DNA of 59,477 nt from Trueperaceae bacterium (GTDB taxonomy: Bacteria; Deinococcota; Deinococci; Deinococcales; Trueperaceae). A program made the translations under genes and the position numbers. The notes below the pieces were generated by a model that saw nothing but the letters and a program-made list of their open reading frames with translations, was not told the origin of the DNA and did not search any database. Shown one piece after another: positions 26,082 through 34,066 of this stretch. The stretch is from positions 1 to 59,477 of the forward strand of contig JACFNR010000013.1 in the NCBI GenBank assembly GCA_019454765.1, written 5' to 3'. Positions within the stretch are counted from its first letter, which is position 1, and each line of letters starts with the position of its first letter.

Positions 26082-26995
26082 GGTGCCCCGCGCGCGAACG
26101 CCAGCGCCAGCGCGACGCAGAGCGCCGTGACCAGGCAGAAGCGCGTCGCGACGCGCGTCTCGCTCCAGCCGCTCAGCTCGAAGTGGTGGTGGAGCGGGCT
26201 CATGCGCAGGAGGCGCTTGCCGCCGGTGAGGCGGAAGTAGCCGACCTGGACGATCACGGACAGGACCTCCAGGACGGGGACGAGCGCCACGAGCGGCAGG
26301 TACCACACGGTGCCGTCGAGGATGGCGAGGCCGGCCACCGCCGCGCCGAGGGCCTCGGAACCCACGCCGCCCATGAACACCCGGGCCGGGTGGCCGTTGT
26401 ACCAGAGGAACCCGAGGAGGGCGCCGAGCAGCGCGGCGGCGAACGGCGATGCCAGGAAGAAGAGCAGGATGATGGCCGTGACGCCGGCGGCGAGGCCGTC
26501 GACGCCGTCGGTGAAGTTGAAGGCGTTGATGGCGCCGACGATCACGAGCGCGTAGGCGGCGACGTCGAGCCAGGCGCTGCCGAGGAGCGCGTGCCCGGCG
26601 CTCACCGCCCACCAGGCGAAGCCCAGCGCCATGGCGCCCTGCACGACGAGGCGGTAACGCGCCCCGAGGCCGCCTGCCGTTGGCTCGGCCCCCGCGGCCG
26701 CCTCGCGCTTGCGCGCCAGGCTGAGGGTGTCGTCGTAGAGGCCGAGCAGGCCCGAACCGATGACCAGCGCCGCCAGGGCGGCCTCGGGGCGGGCGACGCC
26801 GCCGAAGAGCGCCCAGGCGCCGACGGCGGCCAGGAGGAAGGCGACGCCGCCCATGGTGGGGGTGCCGGCCTTGCCGAGGTGCGATTCGGGGCCCTGCGCC
26901 CTGATGGCCTTGCCCCATCCCAGCCGGCGGGCCACCTGCACGAACGTGCCGGTCAGGACCAGGCTCGCGGCGGCCGCCGCCACGAGGCTCAGCAC
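26078..26995 (-). CDS. mraY: Phospho-MurNAc-pentapeptide transferase
   Basis: The 305-residue protein has about ten membrane helices and the MraY signatures HLGKAGTPTMGG, DDTLSLARK, NAFNFTDGVDGLAAG (catalytic Asp pair region) and LHHHFELSGWSETRV. It transfers phospho-MurNAc-pentapeptide to undecaprenyl phosphate, making lipid I. GTG 26995 lies within the murF end (7-bp overlap). It is shorter than the typical 320-360 residues, mainly at the N-terminus. Confidence 0.95.
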   Translation of the reverse strand: MLSLVAAAAASLVLTGTFVQVARRLGWGKAIRAQGPESHLGKAGTPTMGGVAFLLAAVGAWALFGGVARPEAALAALVIGSGLLGLYDDTLSLARKREAAAGAEPTAGGLGARYRLVVQGAMALGFAWWAVSAGHALLGSAWLDVAAYALVIVGAINAFNFTDGVDGLAAGVTAIILLFFLASPFAAALLGALLGFLWYNGHPARVFMGGVGSEALGAAVAGLAILDGTVWYLPLVALVPVLEVLSVIVQVGYFRLTGGKRLLRMSPLHHHFELSGWSETRVATRFCLVTALCVALALAFARGAP

Positions 26996-28503
26996 GGCGC
27001 TCCCTCCGGCAGCGGCGGGACGCTCCAGGCGCCGTCCGCGGCGCGGCGCGTCACCTCGGCGACGAGGGCCTCCATCCGCATGGACCGCGAGCCCTTGATC
27101 AGGACCGTGGCGCCGCGCGGGACGCTCGCCAGGTGACGCGCGGCCGCGGCCGCGTCGGCGACGTGGACGGCGCGCGGGTTCGTCTCCGTGATGGCCCTGC
27201 TCGCCGGCCCGACGGCGACGACGAGGTCGAGGTCTCGCGTCAGCTCGCCGGCCGCCAGGTGGGCGGAGCGCTCGGCGGCGCCGAGTTCGAGCATGTCCGC
27301 GAGGAACGCGGCGCGGGGCGGGGGGCAGGCGCGCAGGACGGCCACGGCCTCGGCGAGGGAGGCGGGGTTCGAGTTGTAGCTGTCGTCGATCACCGTGAGG
27401 CCGGCGAGCGCGAGGCGCTCGAGCCGGCCGGGTTCGAGGCGCGCGCCGGCGACGCGCCGCGCCGCCGCCTCGGGGGCGGTGCCGAGGAGCTCGGCCATGG
27501 CGATCGCCGCCAGCGCGTTGGCGGCCATGCCGGCGCCGGGCCACGGCAACGTGACGCGGCCCGGCAAGGCGCCGGCGCCCGTGGGACGCGCCGCCTGCTC
27601 GTGTCGGGCGCCGGATGGCCGCCCCGGCGGCGTCCCGCCTCCGTCGGGTCGGGGCGCCAGCGACCAGGTGAGCTCCGCGCCCTGGCCGCGCGGGCGGGCC
27701 GCGCCCGCCAGGGTGGCGAGGGCGCCCGGGTGGTGGGCGGGCGGCCCGGCCGCCGGTCCAGCCGCCGCCGCGAGCGCGACCGTCACCACCACGCTGCGCG
27801 CGAGCGTCTCCTCGCGCAGGTGGCGCGCCGCGCCCGCCCCGACCACGAGGCGGCCGGGCGTGCGGTCGAGGAGGAGGGTCTTCTCGCGCGCCACCCCGGC
27901 GACGTCGCCGAGGGCGCTCAAGTGACTGGCGGCGACGTGCGTCAGGACGGCGTGGTCGGGCCGCGTGAGCTCGACCAGCTCTGCCATCTCGCCGGGCCGG
28001 TCGACGCCGAGTTCCAGGACGAGCGGCGCGCCGGGCCCCGGCGCGCCGGGGCCGGTCCCGCGCTCGTCTTCGAGCGCGGCATCGACGAGCACCTTGGCGA
28101 GGGCGTAGTGGGTGTTGAGGTTGCCGGGGGTGGAGCGGGCGGCCAGCGCGGCGGCGAGCATGGCTTTCGTGCTCGTCTTGCCGACCGAGCCCGTCACGGC
28201 CACGACAGGTCCCGTCAGCCGGTCGCGGGCGGCGCGACCGAGCGCGAGCAGCGCCGCCCTGGCGTCGTCGACCAGTAGGCCTCGGCGGTGGGGGCGGTCG
28301 GCCACCACGAGGGCTGCGCCCCTGGCGAGCGCGTCGTCGGCGAAGGTGAGGCCGTGCGCGGTCGCGCCCGGGAGGGCGAAGAAGGCGTCGCCGGGTCGGA
28401 CGGCGCGGCTGTCGAACGCCACGCCGGTGGCGTCGGGGAGGTCGGCGACGGGCTCGACCGTGTTCAGCAGGCGCACCAGCGCGCGAACGCTCAACAGGGT
28501 CAT
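26989..28503 (-). CDS. murF: UDP-MurNAc-tripeptide--D-alanyl-D-alanine ligase
   Basis: The 504-residue protein has FDSRAVRPGDAFFALPG near the N-terminus, the P-loop VAVTGSVGKTSTKAMLAAAL, LELGVDRPGEMAELVELTRP, MAANALAAIAMAELLG and VIDDSYNSNPASLAEAV. A Gly/Pro/Ala-rich insert (about residues 240-320) enlarges the central domain. ATG 28503 was chosen because GGGAG lies 8 nt upstream; a GTG at 28518 would precede that site. It begins the second part of the dcw cluster, after a 107-bp gap where murE would normally be. Confidence 0.94.
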   Translation of the reverse strand: MTLLSVRALVRLLNTVEPVADLPDATGVAFDSRAVRPGDAFFALPGATAHGLTFADDALARGAALVVADRPHRRGLLVDDARAALLALGRAARDRLTGPVVAVTGSVGKTSTKAMLAAALAARSTPGNLNTHYALAKVLVDAALEDERGTGPGAPGPGAPLVLELGVDRPGEMAELVELTRPDHAVLTHVAASHLSALGDVAGVAREKTLLLDRTPGRLVVGAGAARHLREETLARSVVVTVALAAAAGPAAGPPAHHPGALATLAGAARPRGQGAELTWSLAPRPDGGGTPPGRPSGARHEQAARPTGAGALPGRVTLPWPGAGMAANALAAIAMAELLGTAPEAAARRVAGARLEPGRLERLALAGLTVIDDSYNSNPASLAEAVAVLRACPPPRAAFLADMLELGAAERSAHLAAGELTRDLDLVVAVGPASRAITETNPRAVHVADAAAAARHLASVPRGATVLIKGSRSMRMEALVAEVTRRAADGAWSVPPLPEGAPC

Positions 28504-28527
28504 CGACGCAACTCCCACATGTTGACT

Positions 28528-28533
28528 ATCTTA
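28528..28533 (-). promoter_or_regulatory. Candidate -10 box (TAAGAT) for the murF-to-ftsZ unit
   Basis: On the minus strand TGTGTAAGATAG lies 24 bases before the murF ATG, leaving a short leader that carries the GGGAG ribosome binding site. The -35 region (CTGCTC at 17 nt spacing) is poor. It lies right after the hairpin at 28588-28604, consistent with a new transcription unit. Confidence 0.4.
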
Positions 28534-28587
28534 CACATCATGCGTGACATGAGCAGGCGCTGTAGCGGGGCACCGCGGGCGCGGGAC

Positions 28588-28604
28588 GGCCTCGGCGCGA
28601 GGCC
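28588..28604 (-). terminator. Hairpin after ftsI
   Basis: GGCCTCG (28588-28594), loop GCG, CGAGGCC (28598-28604), a perfect 7-bp stem starting 6 bp past the ftsI stop codon. No T-run follows. Confidence 0.45.
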
Positions 28605-28610
28605 ACGAGC

Positions 28611-30104
28611 CTAAGGGAGGGCGGCCAGCGCGTCGGTCGTGGGCGCCACGCCCCAGTGCGCCACGACCTCGCTGCCCACCGCCCGGAAGATGGGGGCCGC
28701 CACGTACGTGCTGGTGCTCGTGCCCTCCGGCTTCATCAGCATCACGACCACCACGACCTCGGGCTTCTCGAGCGGGAACATCCCCGCGAACGTCAAGGCG
28801 TAGTCGCCGGCGGGGTAGGTTCCAAGCTCCGGGTCGTAGACGTCGGCCGTGCCCGTCTTGCCGCCCGTGCTCACGCCCGGGATGCGCGCCTGGCGCAGCC
28901 CGCCCGTGTCCATCACGTGTCCGAGCATCGTCCGGATGCCCTGCGCGACCTCGGGGGCCAGGACGCGGTGCGGCGCGGGAAGGCGCTCGCCCTCCACCAG
29001 CCGCGGCGGCACGTAGACGCCGTCCTGGGCGAAGACGCCGTAGGCGGCGGCGACCTGGAGCGGCGTGACGGACAGGTTCTGTCCGATGCTGTTGGAGGCC
29101 TGGTCCTGCGGGACCCAGCGCGCCCACGGGTTGAGGATGCCGGTGCGGCTCGACACGCTTGTCTGATCGAGTTCGTGGCCGAGGCCGAAGCGCCACAGCC
29201 ACTCGTGGAGCTGGGCCGGCTCGAAGCGGGCGCCCAGGTTGATCATGGCAGAGTTGCTCGAGAACGCCAGGACGTCGGGGACGCTCAGGAGGGCGTCGTG
29301 GCGCGCCACGTCGCGGAAGGTCTTGGTGCCTACCCGCAACGTCATCGGCGCCTCGACCAGCTCGCCCGGGGAGAGCAGGCCGGACTGCAGGAGCCCGGCG
29401 ACGACCAGGGGCTTGATGACGGAGCCGGGCTCGTACACCTGCTGGAAGGGGCGGTTGAGCATCTGCTTGCGGTCGGCCTGCTGCCAGGCGTTGGCGTCGA
29501 AGCTCGGGTAGCTGGCCGAGGCGAGCACGCGGCCCGTGCCGACCTCGAGCACCACGGCGGCGCCGCTCTCCGCGCCGTGCTCCGTGGCGGCCGCGGCCAG
29601 GTGGGCCTCGGTGGCGGCCTGCAGCACGGGATCCAGCGTCAGCGTCACGTCGTGGCCGGCCGCGAGGGCCGCGTCGAGGGAGTACTCGACCCCCTCGAGC
29701 CCGTAGCGGCCGTCCGGCTGCAACGCCCCGGTGAATCCCAGCACCGGCGCCGCGAGCGGCCCCTGCGGGTAGCGCCGCTCCAGCGCCGGCCCCTCGGCGA
29801 GCACCGTGCCGTCCGTGGCAAGCACGCGCCCGCGCGTGGCGCTCTCGACCGGCAGCGGCGGGAGGGCGGTGAAGCCGCGCTGCTGCAGCGAGAACCCAAC
29901 GACGGCGGCGGCGAGCGGCAGTAGGGTGAGCGGGAGGAGGAGCCAAGACCGCCGGAAGCGCAACGGCTCCGGGGGCGCCGGGCGGGTGGCGTCCTGTCGG
30001 CCGGACGCATCCGGCCGACGCGAGGGCGGAGCAGCGCGACGGTTCGCACCGTCCGGGAAGTGGTAGCCCGCGACGCCGCGGCTACCCGGGGTGGTCAGCG
30101 CCAT
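28611..30104 (-). CDS. ftsI: Septal penicillin-binding protein FtsI (peptidoglycan transpeptidase) with reduced N-terminal domain
   Basis: The 497-residue protein has a ~45-residue cytoplasmic Pro/Arg-rich part, one membrane helix (SWLLLPLTLLPLAAAVVGFS) and the start of the PBP dimer domain RGRVLATDGTVLAEGP. It then moves within about 15 residues to YPQGPLAAPVLGFTG, so most of the usual 100-150 residue pedestal domain is missing. The transpeptidase domain is complete: SVIK (in YEPGSVIKPLVV), SSN (FSSNSAMINLG) and KTGT (TGGKTGTADVY). ATG 30104 overlaps ftsL by 10 bp. It crosslinks septal peptidoglycan, normally with FtsW. Confidence 0.92.
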   Translation of the reverse strand: MALTTPGSRGVAGYHFPDGANRRAAPPSRRPDASGRQDATRPAPPEPLRFRRSWLLLPLTLLPLAAAVVGFSLQQRGFTALPPLPVESATRGRVLATDGTVLAEGPALERRYPQGPLAAPVLGFTGALQPDGRYGLEGVEYSLDAALAAGHDVTLTLDPVLQAATEAHLAAAATEHGAESGAAVVLEVGTGRVLASASYPSFDANAWQQADRKQMLNRPFQQVYEPGSVIKPLVVAGLLQSGLLSPGELVEAPMTLRVGTKTFRDVARHDALLSVPDVLAFSSNSAMINLGARFEPAQLHEWLWRFGLGHELDQTSVSSRTGILNPWARWVPQDQASNSIGQNLSVTPLQVAAAYGVFAQDGVYVPPRLVEGERLPAPHRVLAPEVAQGIRTMLGHVMDTGGLRQARIPGVSTGGKTGTADVYDPELGTYPAGDYALTFAGMFPLEKPEVVVVVMLMKPEGTSTSTYVAAPIFRAVGSEVVAHWGVAPTTDALAALP

Positions 30105-30427
30105 GCCGTTCGAACCTCCAGTGAGGGAGCGGGGAGTGGTGGGAGGGTGGCGGTGTCGCGCGCCGCCAGCACGGCGGCGCCCCCTTCGGGGACGGGGACG
30201 AAGCCGGCGGAGCGCGCCCACGCCGCCACCGCGGCCGGGCCCTGGACCACGTTGGCGGCCTGGCGCGCCTGCGCCACGCTCGAGGTCAGGTCGGTCTTGA
30301 GGTCCATCAGGTCGGCCTGCCGGTGCAGCAGTGCCTGGTTGCTCGCCCCGAGGAGCGCGAGCAGGAGGAGCAGGACGAGGTAGGCGGGGAGCGCCAACCG
30401 GAAGGGGGCGGGCAGGCTGACGTTCAC
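30095..30427 (-). CDS. ftsL: FtsL-like small bitopic division protein
   Basis: The 110-residue protein has one membrane helix (LPAYLVLLLLLALLGASNQ) followed by a heptad-rich coiled coil (LHRQADLMDLKTDLTSSVAQ and on) and a short tail. Sequence is too poorly conserved to identify FtsL alone; the size, topology and position between rsmH and ftsI make it the FtsL slot. It would link FtsQ/DivIC-type partners to FtsWI. GTG 30427 overlaps the rsmH stop (GTGA). Confidence 0.75.
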   Translation of the reverse strand: MNVSLPAPFRLALPAYLVLLLLLALLGASNQALLHRQADLMDLKTDLTSSVAQARQAANVVQGPAAVAAWARSAGFVPVPEGGAAVLAARDTATLPPLPAPSLEVRTAWR

Positions 30428-31398
30428 CCCTCCACCCGTTCCCCGACGCGCAGCTTGGCGCTGCGCGCGCGCGGGTTGCGGGCCACCTCGTCGGGCCCGG
30501 CCTCGAGGGGACGCTTGTGGAGCGGCGCGAGCCGCGGCGAGTCCTTGAGGAACTGCTTGACGATGCGGTCCTCGAGCGAGTGGTAGGAGAGGACCACGAG
30601 ACGACCGCCGGGGACGAGCAGCCTGGCCGAGCCCTCGAGGCCCTCCTGCAGGGCACCGAGCTCGTCGTTGACGTGGATGCGCAGGGCCTGGAACGTGCGC
30701 CGCGCCGGGTGTTCGCGCCGTGGGCCGGTGGGGTAGGCGGAGCTGACGACCTCGGCCAGTCGCGCCGTCGTGGTGATGCGGCCGGCGGCGCGCGCCTCCA
30801 CGATGCGGCGCGCCACCCGCCGGCTATGGCGCTCCTCGCCGTAACGGAAGATGATGGCCGCGAGGTCCTCGAGCGAGTAGTCGTTGACGACGTCCTCGGC
30901 GCTGACGCCCGCCTCGCTCATGCGCATGTCGAGGGGGCCGTCCTTGCGGAACGCGAAGCCGCGCCCCTCCTCGTCGAGTTGCATCGAGGAGACGCCGAGA
31001 TCGAGGAGGACGCCCCGCACCTCGCTCACCCCCGCCGCGGCCACGAGGCGCTCCACGTCGCGGAAGTTGCCGAGCTGGAAGCGCAGCTCGCCCGGCAGCC
31101 CCTCGCGCTCGAGCGACGTCACGTGCGTCAGCGCCGTCGGGTCCTGGTCGATGGCCACGACGTTGGCGCCGCGGCTCAGGAGGAGACGCGAGTGACCGCC
31201 GGCGCCGAACGTGCCGTCCACGTACCAGGCGCCCGGGCGCGGCGCGAGGCCCTCGAGCGTCTCGGCCATCATCACGCTGACGTGAGGGGCGCCCCGGTCC
31301 GCGTCCGTTGCCGCTTGGGCGGCGCCCGCCGGGGTGCCTTCGAGGGCGCCACGCGGGGCCGCGCCGACGGACGTGGGGTGTTCGCCCACGTGCGTCAC
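30424..31398 (-). CDS. rsmH: 16S rRNA m4C1402 N4-methyltransferase
   Basis: The 324-residue protein has HVSVMMAETLEGLAP, the SAM-binding loop YVDGTFGAGGHSRLLL, VLLDLGVSSMQLDEEGRGF, GPLDMRMS, ARRTFQALRIHVNDEL and VLSYHSLEDRIVKQF, all typical of RsmH/MraW. It methylates N4 of C1402 in 16S rRNA. About 38 residues precede the conserved start, from GTG 31398, which overlaps the mraZ stop as GTGA; a later start is possible. Confidence 0.95.
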   Translation of the reverse strand: MTHVGEHPTSVGAAPRGALEGTPAGAAQAATDADRGAPHVSVMMAETLEGLAPRPGAWYVDGTFGAGGHSRLLLSRGANVVAIDQDPTALTHVTSLEREGLPGELRFQLGNFRDVERLVAAAGVSEVRGVLLDLGVSSMQLDEEGRGFAFRKDGPLDMRMSEAGVSAEDVVNDYSLEDLAAIIFRYGEERHSRRVARRIVEARAAGRITTTARLAEVVSSAYPTGPRREHPARRTFQALRIHVNDELGALQEGLEGSARLLVPGGRLVVLSYHSLEDRIVKQFLKDSPRLAPLHKRPLEAGPDEVARNPRARSAKLRVGERVEG

Positions 31399-31823
31399 CC
31401 GATCAGCTCCCGGAGAAGCTCGGGCGCGGGCGGGTTCGACTGCACGTCGCCCAGGTTGTCCAGCCAGAGCGCCTCGTTCCAGATCTCAAGGCGGTTGGGC
31501 GCGCCGACGACCACGACGTTGCCGTCCGCGCGGGCGTAGTTGCGCAGGGGCGGGGGGAGGGTGATCCGGCCGGCGGAGTCGAGCTTCGCCTTGGCGGCGC
31601 CCGAGTAGAAGAAGCGCACGAACTTGCGGGAGTCGGGGTCGGTGAGGGGGAGCGCGGTGAGGTGCTGCTCGATGCGCTCCCAGGCCGTGAGCGGGAACAC
31701 GAACAGGCAGTCGTCGAGGCCGCGGGTGACGATCATGCCGTCTGCCACGAAGTCGCGGAAGGGGGGCGGGATGATGACGCGCCCCTTGTCGTCGACGTTG
31801 TACTGGTACTCCCCGAACGGCAT
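31395..31823 (-). CDS. mraZ: Transcriptional regulator MraZ
   Basis: The 142-residue protein consists of two AbrB-like halves with the DXXXR signatures NVDDKGRVIIPPPFRDF and KLDSAGRITLPPPLRNYA. It starts at ATG 31823 (MPFGEYQYN) with AGGAG 10 nt upstream. MraZ forms ring-shaped oligomers that bind repeated TGGGN boxes and repress the dcw promoter; such boxes are present at 31945-31969. It is the first gene of the mraZ-rsmH-ftsL-ftsI unit. Confidence 0.95.
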   Translation of the reverse strand: MPFGEYQYNVDDKGRVIIPPPFRDFVADGMIVTRGLDDCLFVFPLTAWERIEQHLTALPLTDPDSRKFVRFFYSGAAKAKLDSAGRITLPPPLRNYARADGNVVVVGAPNRLEIWNEALWLDNLGDVQSNPPAPELLRELIG

Positions 31824-31944
31824 GGAAGTCGGACTCCTAGTGCTGGGGTGGCGGGGCGCGAGACCTGTCCACCGTCCGTCTCGCCGTGACGTTCGCACCG
31901 TGCTGCACGCGCTCGCCACGCCCCACCCGCGGGATGTCAGACTC

Positions 31945-31969
31945 TACCACACTCTCCCACGATTTCCCA
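31945..31969 (-). promoter_or_regulatory. MraZ operator: three TGGNN boxes at 10-bp spacing
   Basis: On the minus strand the sequence is TGGGA-N5-TGGGA-N5-TGGTA (31969-31965, 31959-31955, 31949-31945), the exact repeat spacing known for MraZ binding. A further TGGGA lies at 32010-32006. A TAGAGT that begins inside the last box could be the -10 of the mraZ promoter, which would make this a repressor site overlapping the promoter (inference). The rest of 31824-32118 shows no gene. Confidence 0.75.
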
Positions 31970-32118
31970 CTGGCGCTTCAGGATCGGCCTGATGTGTGCG
32001 AACTCTCCCACTCGCGCTTGGCGTGGCCCGAGCATGCCCGGGCGGCGCCCCACCGGCCGTGTACCGCCGGCCGAACCTCGGTGGGCCGTGTCCCGCGGCA
32101 GGGCGCGCCACCCTGACG

Positions 32119-32163
32119 GGCCTCACCAGAGTCGGCCTCACCGGAGTTGGCCTCACCGGTGGC
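32119..32163. repeat. Three tandem 15-bp repeats
   Basis: GGCCTCACCAGAGTC, GGCCTCACCGGAGTT and GGCCTCACCGGTGGC follow each other directly, in the non-coding gap between mraZ and rnpB. The first two differ at 2 positions; the third shares its first ten bases. Confidence 0.7.
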
Positions 32164-32195
32164 CCGGCGCCAAGGGTGTCTGGAGGTAGCAATGG

Positions 32196-32219
32196 GTGCG
32201 GCCCCTTGCGGGGCCGCAC
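32196..32219 (-). terminator. Terminator hairpin of rnpB
   Basis: A perfect 10-bp stem (GTGCGGCCCC 32196-32205 and GGGGCCGCAC 32210-32219) with a GCAA (GNRA) loop in the RNA, directly after the RNase P RNA 3' end. No T-run follows. Confidence 0.65.
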
Positions 32220-32220
32220 G

Positions 32221-32660
<440 letters not shown>

Positions 32661-32690
32661 AGATAACAGACCGGCGCCCCCCACATGGAA

Positions 32691-32722
32691 GCGCGGGGTC
32701 CCGGACGTCCGGGACCCCGCGC
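32691..32722. terminator. Perfect 32-bp palindrome (hairpin) after the BMP gene
   Basis: Arms GCGCGGGGTCCCGGAC and GTCCGGGACCCCGCGC are exact reverse complements with no spacer, so a hairpin of 14 bp with an ACGT loop can form on either strand. It lies 20 bp past the BMP gene stop and 31 bp before the estimated rnpB 5' end, so it most likely ends the BMP transcript. It would also lie in the rnpB promoter region. Confidence 0.6.
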
Positions 32723-32742
32723 CGAACCGGCACGCGCCGTGG

Positions 32743-33858
32743 TTACTGCAGGCGGTAGTCGGTGACGACGATCTTGCCGTCGATGATGTCCTGCTTGGCC
32801 TGGTTGACGGCGGCCACGACCGCCTCGGGGATGAGGGCGGAGTTGTACTCGTCGAGGGCGTAGTCGACGCCGTCCTCTGCCAGGCCGAGGTTGACGACGC
32901 CCGGCGTGAAGGTGCCGTTCACGACGTCCATAACGGAGTTGTAAGAGGCCACGTCCACGCGCTTCAGCATGCTCGTCAGGCCGAAGTTGAGGGTGGCGGG
33001 ATCGCCGTCGGTGTCACCGAACGGGTTCTGGTTGCTGTCGACGCCGATGAAGAAGATCGGCTTGGCGGCGCCGCCGCACTTCTCGTCGTAGCCGGCCGGC
33101 TTGGCGATCTGCTCGAGCTGAGCGTCGATGGGGGTGGCGCGCGTCGCGCCGCTCGGCACGAAGCACTGCTTCTCCGTCACGTAGTCGATGACGCCGTTGC
33201 CGGACGCGCCGGCGGCGGCGTAGATGATGTCGGCGCCCTGGGCGTTCTGCGTGCTGGCGAGCTCCTTGGCGCGAGCCGGGTCGTTCCAGGCGTCGGGCGT
33301 CACGCCGACGTAGTTGGAGATGATCTTGCAGTCGGCACAGGCGGCCTTCACGCCCTCCTGGTAGCCGAGGTCGAAGGCGTGGATGAGCGGGATGTCCATG
33401 CCGCCCACGAAGCCGACGACGCCCGTGCGGGTGAGCGAACCGGCGATGTAGCCGACGAGGAACGACCCCTCCTGCTCCTTGAACAGGATGCTGCGCACGT
33501 TCTCGCCCTCGGACACGGCGTCGATGATGACCCACGAGGTGCGGGGGAAGTCCGCGGCGTTGCTGGTGATGGCGTCGGCCTGGCTGAAGCCCGGGGCCAC
33601 GATGAGCTCGGCGCCCTCGAGCGCGATGCGGCGCTGCCCCTCGGCGAACGTGTCGGGGCTACCCTCGAACTCGATGAGCTCGACCTCGTAGCCGTCGGCC
33701 TTCAGGTCGTCCTGGGCGCGCACGACGCCGCGCCAGGTGCCCTCGTTGAACGAGCGGTCGAACTTGCCGCCCGCGTCGTAGACGATGCCGAGGACGTAGT
33801 CCTGGGCCATGGCGCCCGTGATGAGGAGAGCTGCGAGTAAGACGATCAGTCTGCGCAT
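32743..33858 (-). CDS. BMP-family solute-binding protein (ABC importer, probable nucleoside type)
   Basis: The 371-residue protein has a signal peptide MRRLIVLLAALLITGAMA before QDYVLGIVYDAGGKFDRSFN, the start of the Bmp/Med/PnrA fold. It continues with EGQRRIALEGAELIVAPGF, EGSFLVGYIAGSLTRTGVVG, GGMDIPLIHAFDLGYQEGVK and GADIIYAAAGASGNG. No lipobox Cys is present, so it is probably a periplasmic rather than lipid-anchored binder. BMP proteins commonly bind purine nucleosides. No permease or ATPase gene is adjacent. ATG 33858 has GGGAGG about 10 nt upstream. The 208-bp gap upstream holds no gene that I can see. Confidence 0.9.
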   Translation of the reverse strand: MRRLIVLLAALLITGAMAQDYVLGIVYDAGGKFDRSFNEGTWRGVVRAQDDLKADGYEVELIEFEGSPDTFAEGQRRIALEGAELIVAPGFSQADAITSNAADFPRTSWVIIDAVSEGENVRSILFKEQEGSFLVGYIAGSLTRTGVVGFVGGMDIPLIHAFDLGYQEGVKAACADCKIISNYVGVTPDAWNDPARAKELASTQNAQGADIIYAAAGASGNGVIDYVTEKQCFVPSGATRATPIDAQLEQIAKPAGYDEKCGGAAKPIFFIGVDSNQNPFGDTDGDPATLNFGLTSMLKRVDVASYNSVMDVVNGTFTPGVVNLGLAEDGVDYALDEYNSALIPEAVVAAVNQAKQDIIDGKIVVTDYRLQ

Positions 33859-34066
33859 GTGTGTGGTCTTCCTCCCGTTGAGTGCTTCGCGGCCCCGGCT
33901 AGGACGCCGCCCGCTGCGGCCGCCCGCGCCGTCACCAACGACATGGTGTAGCGCCTGGAGGATACCAGATGGGGTGTGGCCGTGACCGGTCGCCTCGCGT
34001 CCGGCCTTAACCCAGCTTTGAGACACGGGCGGCCTGCGATCGCGCGCGCGTGACGGCCCGCGGGCG

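Noticed and set aside
28522-28544. Plus-strand TTGACT with a TGACAT 17 nt downstream near 28522-28544, looking like a promoter
   Set aside because: The -10 match is only 3/6 and no plus-strand gene follows; the minus-strand TAAGAT before murF fits better.
33859-34066. Possible riboswitch upstream of the BMP nucleoside-binding protein
   Set aside because: I looked for purine or PreQ1 aptamer features and found no convincing stems or conserved loops; only a weak TATCCT box is present.
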